From NCBI RefSeq assembly GCF_019511375.1, contig NZ_JAEUAO010000002.1:558001-622000 (forward strand): 64,000 nucleotides of DNA. Direction: 5' to 3'. Position numbers and translations under genes: made by a program. The DNA is from Rhizobium herbae (lineage in GTDB: Bacteria > Pseudomonadota > Alphaproteobacteria > Rhizobiales > Rhizobiaceae). The number at the start of each line of letters is the position of its first letter. The first letter of the stretch is position 1. The notes beneath the pieces are model-generated. The model made no database searches. It had not been told where the DNA came from and worked only from the letters and a program-made list of their open reading frames with translations. Positions 17,360-26,594 of this stretch are shown here, piece by piece.

Positions 17360-18652
17360 TCAGACGATCCCGCCGCCACCGCTCTTCGAAGCCGGGCGCT
17401 CGCTCGCGACCTTGGCGCGGTAGCCGCTTGCCCGATAGGCCGCAACCGGTGCTATCGCGCCGCCGGCCTCGAACCGGGCCATGGCGAGGATGGGTTCGAC
17501 ATGGGTGCGGAAGGCTGACTTCAGGGTTTCCGTCGCCATCAGTGCGTCATTGCTTTCCTGGTAGCCCTCCAGCGCCTTGCGGTCGACGAGCAGCGCCTGG
17601 GCGTAGGCGCGGCTGACTTCCATCGCCGAGTTCATCAGACTTTCGATCGGGTCGGTAACATTGTGGCTCTGGTCCAGCATGTGGGCCGGCGCAAACCCTT
17701 CGGCGTTGCGCGTTTCCGCGTCCACCAGTTCGTTGAAGACGAGGAACAGGCGGTAGGGATCGATCGAACCCGTATCGAGATCGTCGTCGCCATACTTCGA
17801 ATCGTTGAAGTGGAAACCGCCGAGTTTCTTGAACTGGATGAGCCGCGCGACGATCATCTCGATGTTGACGTTCGGCGCATGGTGGCCGAGATCGACAAGG
17901 CAATAGGCCTTGGGGCCGAGTTCCTGGGCGATCAGGTAATTGGTGCCCCAGTCCTGCACGACGGTCGAGTAGAAGGCCGGCTCGAACATCTTGTGTTCGG
18001 TGAAGAGGCGCCAGTCATCCGGCAGGCCCCGGTAGATCGCTTTCATCGACTCGAGGTAACGCTCGAAACTGCGGGTGAAATTGCTCTGGCCGGGGAAGTT
18101 CGAGCCGTCGCCGACCCAGACGGTCAGCGCCCTGGAGCCGAGCACCTTGCCGATCTCGATGCATTCGAGATTGTGATCGACGGCCTGCCGGCGGGTGGCG
18201 GCATCGGCATGCGACAGCGAGCCGAACTTATAGGAATGGGCCTGGTCCGGTGCGTCGGAGAAGGTGTTGGAGTTCATCGCGTCGAAACCGAGGCCCAGCG
18301 CGCTGCCCTTTTCCTTCAGTTCGCTGAGGTCGTCGACCTTGTCCCACGGAATGTGCAGGGAAACGGTCGGCGTCGCCCGCGTCAGTTGCTGGATGACCGA
18401 GCAATCTTCGATCTTGTCGAAAATGTTGCGTGGCTCGCCGGTGCCGGGAAAGCGGGCAAAGCGTGTCCCGCCGGTGCCGACACCCCAGGAAGGAATGGCA
18501 ACTCCGTAAGCGGATACTTTCTCTTTGATCGCGCCGATGTCGATTCCGCGGCGCGACAGTTGCGCTGCGAGATAATCGTAGTCGGCTTTGAGATCGGCAA
18601 GGCGGACCGCGTTGTCGGCATCGATGACGTCGTTTTTGATCATCAGTGTCAT
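17360..18652 (-). CDS. rhaI: L-rhamnose isomerase (rhizobial type)
   Basis: RhaI converts L-rhamnose to L-rhamnulose in a divalent-metal-dependent reaction. The 430-residue protein belongs to the Pseudomonas/Rhizobium branch of the xylose-isomerase-like TIM barrels. It shows the WVGDGSNFPGQ substrate loop, TEHKMFEPAFY, LVDLGHHAPNVNIE and GGFHFNDSKYGDDDLD, which carry metal ligands (His, Asp, Glu). The ATG at 18652 follows GGAGGTTGAC. It lies 13 bases after rhaD and shares its transcript, which ends in an intrinsic terminator. Confidence 0.96.
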   Translation of the reverse strand: MTLMIKNDVIDADNAVRLADLKADYDYLAAQLSRRGIDIGAIKEKVSAYGVAIPSWGVGTGGTRFARFPGTGEPRNIFDKIEDCSVIQQLTRATPTVSLHIPWDKVDDLSELKEKGSALGLGFDAMNSNTFSDAPDQAHSYKFGSLSHADAATRRQAVDHNLECIEIGKVLGSRALTVWVGDGSNFPGQSNFTRSFERYLESMKAIYRGLPDDWRLFTEHKMFEPAFYSTVVQDWGTNYLIAQELGPKAYCLVDLGHHAPNVNIEMIVARLIQFKKLGGFHFNDSKYGDDDLDTGSIDPYRLFLVFNELVDAETRNAEGFAPAHMLDQSHNVTDPIESLMNSAMEVSRAYAQALLVDRKALEGYQESNDALMATETLKSAFRTHVEPILAMARFEAGGAIAPVAAYRASGYRAKVASERPASKSGGGGIV

Positions 18653-18665
18653 GTCAACCTCCGGT

Positions 18666-20765
18666 CTAGCGCGTGAATGACTGGGCATTGCCCGCGTCGA
18701 CATTGATGATGTTGCCGGTAGACTTGGCCGACATGTCGGAGGCGAGGAAATAAATCGCTTCCGCAATGTCTTCCGGATAGACGCTGAGCTTCAGCATGGA
18801 GCGATCGCGATAGTGGGCTTCCAGTTCGTCGACGTCCATCTTGTAGGCCGCCGCGCGCTGTTCCTTCCACTCGCCCGTCCAGATCTTCGAGCCGCGCAGA
18901 ACGGCGTCCGGATTGACGACATTGACGCGGATCTGCGCCGATGCCCCTTCGAGCGCGAGGCAACGGGCAAGGTGGATTTCAGCCGCCTTCGCCGTGCAGT
19001 AGGCGGATGCGCCGGGGGAGGCGGCAAGGCCGTTCTTGGAGGCGACGAAGACGACGTTGCCGCCGGCCTTTTGGCTCCGGAAGATCCGGAAGGCCTCGCG
19101 CGAGACCAGGAAATAGCCCGTCGCCAGGATATCGATGTTCTTGTTCCAGAGCGTCAGCGTCGTGTCCTCGATAGCGGCGGAGGAGGCAAGGCCGGCATTG
19201 GAGACGAGAATGTCGAGGCCGCCGAATTCGAGCAGTGCATCGGCAAAGCTCTTCTCGACCGCCGCTTCGTCGGTGACGTTCATGTTCACGGCGCGGACGA
19301 AATCCTTGCCGTAGCGCCCGCCCAGTTCGGCATGCGCCGCTGCCAAAGCCGTCTCATCGATATCGGCGAGAACGACGCAGGCGCCTTCCTGCATCAGGCG
19401 GTTCGCCGTCGCCTTGCCGATGCCGCCGGCCCCGCCGGTGACGAGTGCAATCCTGCCGGCCAGCATCTTCGGTTTCGGCATGCGCTGCAGTTTCGCTTCC
19501 TCGAGCAGCCAATATTCGATGTCGAAGGCCTCCTGTTCCGGCAGGCCGACATAGGTCGAAACGCCGGAGGCGCCGCGCATGACATTGATGGCGTTGACGT
19601 AGAACTCGCCGGAAATGCGGGCCGTCGCCTTGTCCTTGGCGAAGGTGATCATGCCGACGCCGGGCACGAGATAGACGACCGCATTCGGATCGCGCATCGC
19701 CGGGCTGTCGGGGTGCTTGCAGCGCTCGTAATAGGCGGCATAACCGACACGATATTTCGCGATTGCCGTTTCAAGGCCGGCCAGCGTCTTGTTTATATCC
19801 GGATTGGCCGGGTCGAAATCGACCACCAGCGGGCAAATCTTGGTGCGCAGGAAATGGTCGGGGCAGGAGGTGCCGAGCGCCGCCAGCGGTTCGAGGTTCT
19901 TCGACGTGACGAAGTCGAGCACGGCCTGGCTGTCATCAAAATGCCCGAGCTTGCGCTCGTCTGCACTGATCATGCCGCGAATGACTGGCATCAGCTTTTG
20001 CGCGACGGCACGGCGCTCGGCGGCAGGCAGCACCGGCTTCACCGCACCGCCGAAGGCCGGAGCGGTGTTTTCCCTCTCGAACCAGGCAATCGCCTTGTTG
20101 ATGATCTCGATCGTGGTCTCGTAGGCTTCCTTTGCTGTATCGCCCCAGGTGAAAAGACCGTGGCTTTCAAGGATCAGCCCGCGTGCATTCGGATTTTGAG
20201 CGCAGAATTTCGAAAGCCACAGGCCGAGTTCGAAGCCGGGGCGTTTCCACGGCAGCCAGCCGATATCGTCGCCGAAAATCTTCTGCGTCAGCTCGCGGCT
20301 GTTCGTCGATGCCGCGATGGCGATGATCGCGTCCGGATGCATGTGGTCGACGTGTTTTTTCGGCACATAGGCATGCAGCGGCGTATCAATCGATGCAGCG
20401 CGCGGATTGAGGTTGAAGGTGCAATGCGGCAGGTAGCCGACCATCTCATCTTCGAATTCGACGCCGCGATAAAGACCCTTCAGCGCATTCAGCTTGTCCA
20501 TGTAGAGGGTGGAAAAGCCATCCATCCTGATGGTGCCGACATCGCCGCCGGAACCCTTGACCCAGAGAACCTCGACCTCGCCGCCGCCGAGCGGGTCCTT
20601 TTCGATGACCTTGGCCGAGGTGTTGCCGCCGCCGTAATTGGTGATGCGCTTGTCGGAACCGAGCAGGTTGGAGCGATAGAGCAGCCGTTCCGGCTCGCTC
20701 ATCCCGGCTGCCTTGCCGTCATCCCAGAGATTGGCAAGGCGCGCGCCTTGTTGCTTGTCGAGCAT
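18666..20765 (-). CDS. rhaD: Bifunctional rhamnulose-1-phosphate aldolase / short-chain dehydrogenase
   Basis: The 699-residue fusion has an N-terminal class II aldolase domain (about 1–420), which cleaves rhamnulose-1-phosphate to DHAP and L-lactaldehyde. The C-terminal SDR domain (about 430–699) is expected to oxidise lactaldehyde. The SDR part shows VTGGAGGIGKATA for NAD binding and SAYCTAKAA with the Tyr-x3-Lys pair. The aldolase part shows VKGSGGDVGTI and the metal-binding HPDAIIAIAAS. The ATG at 20765 follows GGGAGGAACGATCA. It is the first gene of the minus-strand operon and is divergent from rhaR. Confidence 0.96.
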   Translation of the reverse strand: MLDKQQGARLANLWDDGKAAGMSEPERLLYRSNLLGSDKRITNYGGGNTSAKVIEKDPLGGGEVEVLWVKGSGGDVGTIRMDGFSTLYMDKLNALKGLYRGVEFEDEMVGYLPHCTFNLNPRAASIDTPLHAYVPKKHVDHMHPDAIIAIAASTNSRELTQKIFGDDIGWLPWKRPGFELGLWLSKFCAQNPNARGLILESHGLFTWGDTAKEAYETTIEIINKAIAWFERENTAPAFGGAVKPVLPAAERRAVAQKLMPVIRGMISADERKLGHFDDSQAVLDFVTSKNLEPLAALGTSCPDHFLRTKICPLVVDFDPANPDINKTLAGLETAIAKYRVGYAAYYERCKHPDSPAMRDPNAVVYLVPGVGMITFAKDKATARISGEFYVNAINVMRGASGVSTYVGLPEQEAFDIEYWLLEEAKLQRMPKPKMLAGRIALVTGGAGGIGKATANRLMQEGACVVLADIDETALAAAHAELGGRYGKDFVRAVNMNVTDEAAVEKSFADALLEFGGLDILVSNAGLASSAAIEDTTLTLWNKNIDILATGYFLVSREAFRIFRSQKAGGNVVFVASKNGLAASPGASAYCTAKAAEIHLARCLALEGASAQIRVNVVNPDAVLRGSKIWTGEWKEQRAAAYKMDVDELEAHYRDRSMLKLSVYPEDIAEAIYFLASDMSAKSTGNIINVDAGNAQSFTR

Positions 20766-20849
20766 TGATCGTTCCTCCCGGTCAATTTCGCGCCGGCCGG
20801 TGGGCAAGGGCGCATTCATTGTGGTCAGATCACACAAAGACCGGCCTCA

Positions 20850-20922
20850 TGTCAATCATAAACGATCAAATCCAGTCATATTGCGCTGCACAATGAAAAA
20901 ATATGATTGAAAGTGATTGACA
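20850..20922. promoter_or_regulatory. Inverted operator-like repeats between rhaD and rhaR
   Basis: TGTCAATCA (20850–20858) and its exact reverse complement TGATTGACA (20914–20922) flank a region with further ATCA/TGAT half-sites (ACGATCAAAT, AGTCATATTG, ATATGATTGAAAG). The symmetrical placement in the 200-base divergent region is what a DeoR-type repressor such as RhaR would need to control both operons. Confidence 0.6.
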
Positions 20923-20965
20923 ATGCACGGTCGTGATGGAAGCATGGGCATCGTTGGAGGATGAA

Positions 20966-21778
20966 ATGCACGAAAAAGAGCGACACAGGATCATTCTGTC
21001 GGCGGTTCAGGACAAGCCGGTCGTGACCGTGCCGGAACTGGTCGAACTGACGGATAGTTCCGAAGCGACGATCCGCCGGGATATTGCCGCTCTGCATGTG
21101 CAGAAACGCCTTCGCCGCGTGCGCGGTGGCGCAGAAGCGATCAATCCGCCGCAGTTCGTCGGGCTTGCCGGCCGCCCCTTCAGAGTTAACGAAGGCCTCC
21201 ATGCCCGCCAGAAGCAGGCGATCGCCAAGGAGGCGGTGGCACTCTGCCAGGACGGGGAGCCGATCATCATCAATGGCGGCACGACGACCTTCCAGATGGT
21301 GCATTTCCTGGCGAACCGCCGCATGCAGGTGTTCACCAATTCGTTTCCGATCGCCGAACACCTGCTCAAGCATTCGAAGAATACGGTGATGCTGTCGGGT
21401 GGCACGATCTACCGGGAGCAGAACATCATCCTCAGCCCGTTCGACAATGACGTGACGCGCAATTTCTACGCGCGCCGCATGTTCATGGGTGCGCAGGGGC
21501 TGGGGCCGCTCGGCCTGATGGAGGGGGATCCGCTGCTCATTCAGGCGGAGCAGAAACTGATCGACCAGGCTGACGAGCTCGTCGTGCTGATCGACTCGTC
21601 GAAATTTCACAAGCGCTCCAGCCTCATTCTCTGCGGGCTGAAGCGCATCACCACGGTGATCACGGATTCGGGCATCGAGGACAGACATGTCCGAATGCTC
21701 GAAGATGCCGGCGTCCATTTGGTCGTTGCCGACACGAGGTCCGGCACTCTTGAGGAGAATGCTTCCTCGTCGGCATGA
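20966..21778 (+). CDS. rhaR: DeoR-family transcriptional regulator of rhamnose genes
   Basis: The 270-residue protein has an N-terminal winged helix-turn-helix (about 1–57, with TVPELVELTDSSEATIRRDI) and a C-terminal DeoR sugar-phosphate sensor domain with NGGTTTFQM, MLSGGTIYREQN and the VLIDSSKF segment. In Rhizobium leguminosarum RhaR represses the rhamnose operons. The ATG at 20966 follows GGAGGATGAA at good spacing; an earlier ATG lacks one. It heads rhaRSTPQUK. Confidence 0.94.
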   Translation: MHEKERHRIILSAVQDKPVVTVPELVELTDSSEATIRRDIAALHVQKRLRRVRGGAEAINPPQFVGLAGRPFRVNEGLHARQKQAIAKEAVALCQDGEPIIINGGTTTFQMVHFLANRRMQVFTNSFPIAEHLLKHSKNTVMLSGGTIYREQNIILSPFDNDVTRNFYARRMFMGAQGLGPLGLMEGDPLLIQAEQKLIDQADELVVLIDSSKFHKRSSLILCGLKRITTVITDSGIEDRHVRMLEDAGVHLVVADTRSGTLEENASSSA

Positions 21779-21898
21779 CGCTTACGGGAAGAGGGGAGTG
21801 GAAAACGCCGGCTGCAAGACGGTCCGGCAGAAACTGAAGGCACAAAGCCGGATGAACGCGGTCATCGTGACCACGCGGCTTCAGGGAGGAGAATGTCA

Positions 21899-22888
21899 AT
21901 GAAGATCTTGAAGACACTCATGGTCACAGCAGCGGTTTCGCTGGCGCTGATGGCAAATGCCGCGCATGCGGAAAACAAGAAGATCGCCCTCGTCGTCAAG
22001 GCGCTCGGCATCGGCTTCTTCGAGGCCGCCAACAAGGGCGCGCAGGAAGCAGCCAAGGAACTCGGCGATGTCGAGGTGATCTACACCGGTCCGACCTCGA
22101 CGACGGCCGAAGGCCAGATCGAAGTGATCAATTCGCTGGTGGCGCAGAAGGTCGATGCCATTGCCATCTCGGCCAACGACAAGGACGCGCTGGTTCCGGC
22201 GCTGAAAAAGGCGATGGATCGCGGTATCAAGGTCATCTCCTGGGACAGCGGCGTTGCACCTGAAGGTCGCCTGATGCATCTCAACCCGTCGTCCAACGCG
22301 CTGATCGGCAACATGATCATCAAGCTCGCGGCCGATCATCTGCCAGAGGGCGGCGATGTCGCCGTGCTGTCGGCTTCGGCCACCGCTACGAACCAGAATA
22401 CCTGGATCGAGGAAATGAAGAAGGTGCAGGGTAACTACAAGGGTATCAACGTCGTAGCGACCGTCTACGGCGATGACCTTGCGGACAAGTCCTATCGCGA
22501 AACGCAGGGCCTCATCCAATCCTACCCGAACCTGAAGGCGATAATCGCACCCACATCGGTCGGCATCGTTGCCGCAGCCCAAGCCGTCGAAGACGCCGGC
22601 AAGGTCGGCCAGATCAACGTCACCGGTCTTGGCCTTCCCTCGGAAATGGCTGGTCACGTGAAGGCCGGTTCTTCCAAGTCCTTCGCGATCTGGAACCCGA
22701 TCGACCTCGGCTATTCCGCAACGATGATCGCCTACGACCTGATCGGCGGCGCGGAAGCCAAGCCGGGCGCCGAACTGAAGATGGGTCGCATGGGCACGGT
22801 CAAGCTCGACGAAAACAACGAGGGCGCGATGGCCGACCCGTTCGTGTATGATGCTTCGAACGTCGAGGAATTCGCCAAGATCTTCTGA
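21899..22888 (+). CDS. rhaS: Rhamnose ABC transporter, substrate-binding protein
   Basis: The 329-residue periplasmic protein starts with a clear signal peptide (MKILKTLMVTAAVSLALMA, cleaved near AHA-EN) and continues as a type I periplasmic sugar-binding fold (KKIALVVKALGIGFFEAANKG, AISANDKDALVPALKKA). The ATG at 21899 is chosen because GGGAGGAGA lies at the right distance; the ATG two codons before is too close to it. In R. leguminosarum this protein delivers rhamnose to RhaTPQ. Confidence 0.96.
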   Translation: MKILKTLMVTAAVSLALMANAAHAENKKIALVVKALGIGFFEAANKGAQEAAKELGDVEVIYTGPTSTTAEGQIEVINSLVAQKVDAIAISANDKDALVPALKKAMDRGIKVISWDSGVAPEGRLMHLNPSSNALIGNMIIKLAADHLPEGGDVAVLSASATATNQNTWIEEMKKVQGNYKGINVVATVYGDDLADKSYRETQGLIQSYPNLKAIIAPTSVGIVAAAQAVEDAGKVGQINVTGLGLPSEMAGHVKAGSSKSFAIWNPIDLGYSATMIAYDLIGGAEAKPGAELKMGRMGTVKLDENNEGAMADPFVYDASNVEEFAKIF

Positions 22889-22907
22889 GGCGAGGCTTGC
22901 TCGGACT

Positions 22908-23010
22908 AACCCTCCCCCTTGTGGGGAGGTTCGGAGCGAAGCGGAGGGGAGGGTTCTTTTTCTTCTTGAAAAGGAAATCCCCTCCCCAACCCTCCCCACA
23001 AGGGGGAGGG
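22908..23010. repeat. Long inverted-repeat element between rhaS and rhaT
   Basis: Near-perfect inverted arms at 22908–22930 and 22988–23010 (AACCCTCCCCCTTGTGGGGA and its complement) enclose a GGTTCGGAGCGAAGCGGAGG centre typical of rhizobial dispersed palindromic repeats. Each arm also folds on itself. The right arm contains the GGGGGAGGGG sequence that serves as ribosome-binding site for rhaT. Confidence 0.85.
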
Positions 23011-23017
23011 GTAGATC

Positions 23018-24604
23018 GTGTCCGCCGCTACCGCATCCGCACACGTATCTCAAACCCAAATTGCACCGGTGGGATTGCTCTTGCTGCAGGAAACGACCAC
23101 ATCGCGGCTGAAGCCCGCAATCGCCCTGGAGGGCATCTCCAAGTCCTTTCCGGGCGTGCGTGCGCTCTTTGAGGTTTCGCTCTCACTCTATCCTGGTTCC
23201 GTCACCGCATTGATCGGCGAGAACGGCGCCGGAAAGTCGACGCTCGTCAAGATTTTGACCGGCATCTACCAGCCGGACGGCGGCGTGATCCGCGTCAATG
23301 GCGAGGAAACGCATTTCCCGACGACCCAGTCCGCCGCTTACGCCGGCGTCACCGCCATCCATCAGGAAACCGTGCTGTTCGACGAGCTTTCCGTTGCGGA
23401 GAACATCTTTCTCGGTCACGCGCCGCGCAATCGTTTCGGCCTGATCGACTGGAAGAAGCTGAACGGCGATGCGCGCGAACTGCTGCGCCGGGTCGGAGCG
23501 GAAATCGATCCAACAATCCGTCTGCGGGATCTCGGCATTGCCAACAAGCATATGGTGGCAATCGCCCGTGCTCTCTCGATTGACGCCAGCGTCGTGATCA
23601 TGGACGAGCCGACCGCGGCTCTGTCGCACAAGGAAATTCACGAACTCTACGAACTGATTGATCGGCTGAAGGCAGACGGCAAGGCGATCCTGTTCATCAG
23701 CCACAAGTTCGACGAGATCTTCCGCATTGCCGATCGCTACACCGTGTTTCGTGATGGCGGCATGGTCGGCGAGGGGCTGATCGCCGACGTGACGCAGGAT
23801 CAACTGGTCAAGATGATGGTCGGCCGCGATGTCGGCCAGGTCTTCCCGAAGGTCGACGTGGCGATCGGTGAACCGGTCCTGACCGTCTCCGGCTACCGGC
23901 ATCCGACCGAGTTCGAGGATATCAACTTCGAACTGCGCCGCGGCGAAATCCTCGGTTTCTACGGTCTGATCGGTGCCGGCCGTTCCGAGTTCATGCAGTC
24001 GCTGATCGGCATCACCCGGCCTTCCGCTGGTGCCGTGAAATTGGATGGTGAGGTGCTCGTCATTCGTTCGCCGGCCGAGGCGATCGAAGCCGGCATCGTC
24101 TATGTGCCGGAAGAGCGTGGTCGCCAGGGCGCGATCATCGGTCTGCCGATCTTCCAGAACGTTACGCTGCCCTCGCTGCACCGGACGTCGCGTTCCGGCT
24201 TTTTGAAGCTGGCCAATGAGTTCGCCCTCGCGCGTGAATATACCCAGCGGCTCGATCTGCGCGCCGCCTCGCTTGACCAGGACGTCGGCACCTTGTCGGG
24301 TGGCAACCAGCAGAAGGTAGTGATCGCCAAATGGCTGGCGACGCGACCCAAGGTGATAATCCTCGACGAGCCGACCAAGGGCATCGACATCGGCTCGAAG
24401 GCCGCCGTGCACGCGTTCATGAGCGAACTGGCAGGGCAGGGCTTGAGCGTCATCATGGTCTCCTCCGAAATTCCCGAAATCATGGGCATGGCCGACCGTG
24501 TCATCGTCATGCGCGAAGGCCGTATCGTCGGGCGTTTCGGACGCTCCGAGCTGTCGGCGGAAAAGCTTGTGCGGGCCGCCGCCGGCATAGCGGAGGCGGC
24601 GTAA
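23018..24604 (+). CDS. rhaT: Rhamnose ABC transporter, ATP-binding protein
   Basis: The 528-residue protein has two fused ATPase domains, as in ribose-type importers. Domain 1 has a full Walker A (GENGAGKST, 67–75) and Walker B (VIMDEPTAAL), but its signature loop is degenerate (LGIANKHMVAIARAL). Domain 2 has a degenerate Walker A (GLIGAGRSEF), with an intact signature LSGGNQQKV and Walker B (IILDEPTKGID). Such asymmetry is usual in this class. It starts at GTG, seven bases after a purine-rich site inside the repeat element. Its N-terminus is about 30 residues longer than the ATPase fold needs. Confidence 0.94.
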   Translation: MSAATASAHVSQTQIAPVGLLLLQETTTSRLKPAIALEGISKSFPGVRALFEVSLSLYPGSVTALIGENGAGKSTLVKILTGIYQPDGGVIRVNGEETHFPTTQSAAYAGVTAIHQETVLFDELSVAENIFLGHAPRNRFGLIDWKKLNGDARELLRRVGAEIDPTIRLRDLGIANKHMVAIARALSIDASVVIMDEPTAALSHKEIHELYELIDRLKADGKAILFISHKFDEIFRIADRYTVFRDGGMVGEGLIADVTQDQLVKMMVGRDVGQVFPKVDVAIGEPVLTVSGYRHPTEFEDINFELRRGEILGFYGLIGAGRSEFMQSLIGITRPSAGAVKLDGEVLVIRSPAEAIEAGIVYVPEERGRQGAIIGLPIFQNVTLPSLHRTSRSGFLKLANEFALAREYTQRLDLRAASLDQDVGTLSGGNQQKVVIAKWLATRPKVIILDEPTKGIDIGSKAAVHAFMSELAGQGLSVIMVSSEIPEIMGMADRVIVMREGRIVGRFGRSELSAEKLVRAAAGIAEAA

Positions 24605-25581
24605 TGGCCAAAATTTTGAAGAACCGCGAAATCCTTCTCGTTGTCGCCATTGCCGCGCTTCTGATGGCGATCACCCTGCGCTTCCCAGGCTTCGTCGCGC
24701 CAGCCAATCTGGCCCGGGTCTATAATGACACCTCGATCCTGATCATCCTGGCGCTCGGCCAGATGGCCGTCATCCTGACGCGCTGCATCGATCTGTCCAT
24801 GGCTGCGAACCTGGCGCTCTGCGGCATGGTCGCGGCGATGATCAATGCCGCCTTTCCCGGCGTGCCGATTCCGTTTGTCATTCTCGCGGCGGTTGTCCTC
24901 GGGGCGCTGCTCGGCTCGGTCAACGGCCTGCTTGTCTGGAAGCTGGACATTCCGCCGATCGTCGTGACGCTCGGCACGCTGACCATCTATCGTGGCACCA
25001 TCTTTCTCTTGAGCAATGGCGCCTGGATCAATGCCCATCAGATGAGCGACGCCTTCAAGGCACTGCCGCGCGCACCGCTCGCCGGCTTGCCGGTGCTCTC
25101 GTGGCTTTCGGTTCTGGCGATTGCCGCCGTCTATCTGCTGATGACGCGCACGCCGGTCGGCCGCGCCTTCTATGCCGTCGGCGGCAATCCGCATGCGGCT
25201 GTTTATACCGGCATCGATGTCGGTCGTACGCGCTTCATTGCCTATTGCCTGTCCGGCGCGCTGGCAGGTCTATCCGGCTATCTGTGGGTTTCGCGCTATG
25301 CCGTCGCCTATGTCGATATCGCCGCGGGTTTCGAACTCGATATCATTGCGGCGTGCGTCATTGGCGGCATCTCGATCGCCGGTGGCATCGGTTCTGTGCC
25401 CGGTGCCGTGCTCGGCAGCCTGTTCCTCGGCGTGATCAAGAACGCATTGCCGGTCGTCAACATCTCGCCCTTCGCGCAGCTCGCAATTTCCGGAACGGTC
25501 ATCATCATCGCCGTTGCCGTCAACGCCCGGGCAGAAAAGCGCAGGGGTCGTGTCATTCTGAAGAAAGCGGAGGCGGTCTGA
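24604..25581 (+). CDS. rhaP: Rhamnose ABC transporter, permease
   Basis: The 325-residue inner-membrane protein has about eight to ten hydrophobic segments and the ribose-permease (BPD_transp_2) pattern, including the EAA-like GGNPHAAVYTGIDVGRTRF loop that contacts the ATPase. The ATG overlaps the rhaT stop (TAATG), showing coupled translation. It is one of two non-identical permeases of this importer. Confidence 0.95.
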   Translation: MAKILKNREILLVVAIAALLMAITLRFPGFVAPANLARVYNDTSILIILALGQMAVILTRCIDLSMAANLALCGMVAAMINAAFPGVPIPFVILAAVVLGALLGSVNGLLVWKLDIPPIVVTLGTLTIYRGTIFLLSNGAWINAHQMSDAFKALPRAPLAGLPVLSWLSVLAIAAVYLLMTRTPVGRAFYAVGGNPHAAVYTGIDVGRTRFIAYCLSGALAGLSGYLWVSRYAVAYVDIAAGFELDIIAACVIGGISIAGGIGSVPGAVLGSLFLGVIKNALPVVNISPFAQLAISGTVIIIAVAVNARAEKRRGRVILKKAEAV

Positions 25582-26585
25582 TGGCGGAGCTGAAACTTTC
25601 ACCGCGGGTCATTCCCGACCGGCTGCAGAGCCGCGGCAATCGGCTGTTGAAAAGCTGGGAAAGCCTGCTTCTGGTCGTGGCCGTGCTGATCTTCACGATC
25701 AACTCCTTCGCCTCGCCGTATTTCCTGGACCCGTGGAACCTGTCCGACGCGACCTTCAATTTCACCGAAAAGGCGATGATCGCCTTTGCCATGGCGCTGG
25801 TGATCATCGCCGGCGAGATCGACCTGTCGGTCGCCTCGGTCATTGCGCTGTCCTCAACGGCCATGGGGCTTGCGGTCAGTTTCGGATTCGACACGCCGGT
25901 CCTGATCGGCGTCGGCCTTAGCACCGGCCTCGTCTGCGGCATGATCAACGGCCTGCTGATCACCGGCCTCGGCCTGCCGTCGATCGTCGTCACCATCGGT
26001 ACGATGAGCCTGTTCCGCGGCCTGTCCTTCATCATTCTCGGCGACAAGGCCTTTACCGGCTATCCCGCCAGTTTCGCCTATTTCGGCCAAGGCTATGTCT
26101 GGTGGGTGTTCTCCTTCGAATTCGTTCTCTTCGCCGTCTTCGCGGCGATCTACAGCGTGCTGCTGCACAAGACTAACTTCGGGCGCGCGGTCTATGCCAT
26201 CGGCAACAACCAGACGGCCGCATTGTTCTCCGGCGTGCGGGTCGGCCGCGTCAAGTTCATCCTGTTCCTGCTGACGGGCCTGATGGCTGGCATCGCCTCG
26301 ATCTGCTTGACCTCGCGCCTCGGCTCAACCCGACCGTCGATCGCGCTTGGCGTGGAACTCGAAGTCGTCACGATGGTGGTTCTCGGCGGCGTCAGCATTC
26401 TCGGCGGTTCCGGCACCATTCCGGGCGTCGTGCTCGCCGCCTTCATCATGGGCATGGTCACCTTCGGCTTCGGCCTCCTGAACGTGCCCGGCATCGTCAT
26501 GTCGATCTTCATCGGCGTGCTGTTGATTTCGGTCATCGCCCTGCCGATCCTGTGGGCCCGCGCCCGCCGCCGCGTCGCGCATTGA
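25581..26585 (+). CDS. rhaQ: Rhamnose ABC transporter, second permease
   Basis: The 334-residue protein is a paralogue of the preceding permease with the same fold: AGEIDLSVASVIALSS, the GNNQTAALFSGVRVGRVKF coupling loop and GGVSILGGSGTIPGV. The start shares a base with the rhaP stop (TGATG). Together RhaP and RhaQ form the heterodimeric channel. Confidence 0.95.
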   Translation: MAELKLSPRVIPDRLQSRGNRLLKSWESLLLVVAVLIFTINSFASPYFLDPWNLSDATFNFTEKAMIAFAMALVIIAGEIDLSVASVIALSSTAMGLAVSFGFDTPVLIGVGLSTGLVCGMINGLLITGLGLPSIVVTIGTMSLFRGLSFIILGDKAFTGYPASFAYFGQGYVWWVFSFEFVLFAVFAAIYSVLLHKTNFGRAVYAIGNNQTAALFSGVRVGRVKFILFLLTGLMAGIASICLTSRLGSTRPSIALGVELEVVTMVVLGGVSILGGSGTIPGVVLAAFIMGMVTFGFGLLNVPGIVMSIFIGVLLISVIALPILWARARRRVAH

Positions 26586-26594
26586 GGACGAGCC

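Noticed and set aside
18813..20768. A 651-codon plus-strand frame opposite rhaD
   Set aside because: It is the mirror of a well-identified gene in high-GC DNA; its Arg/Gly/Ala-rich protein has no domain and no ribosome-binding site.
22848..23111. Frames running through the rhaS–rhaT repeat
   Set aside because: They translate the palindromic repeat into Pro/Arg/Gly runs and overlap real genes; not coding.
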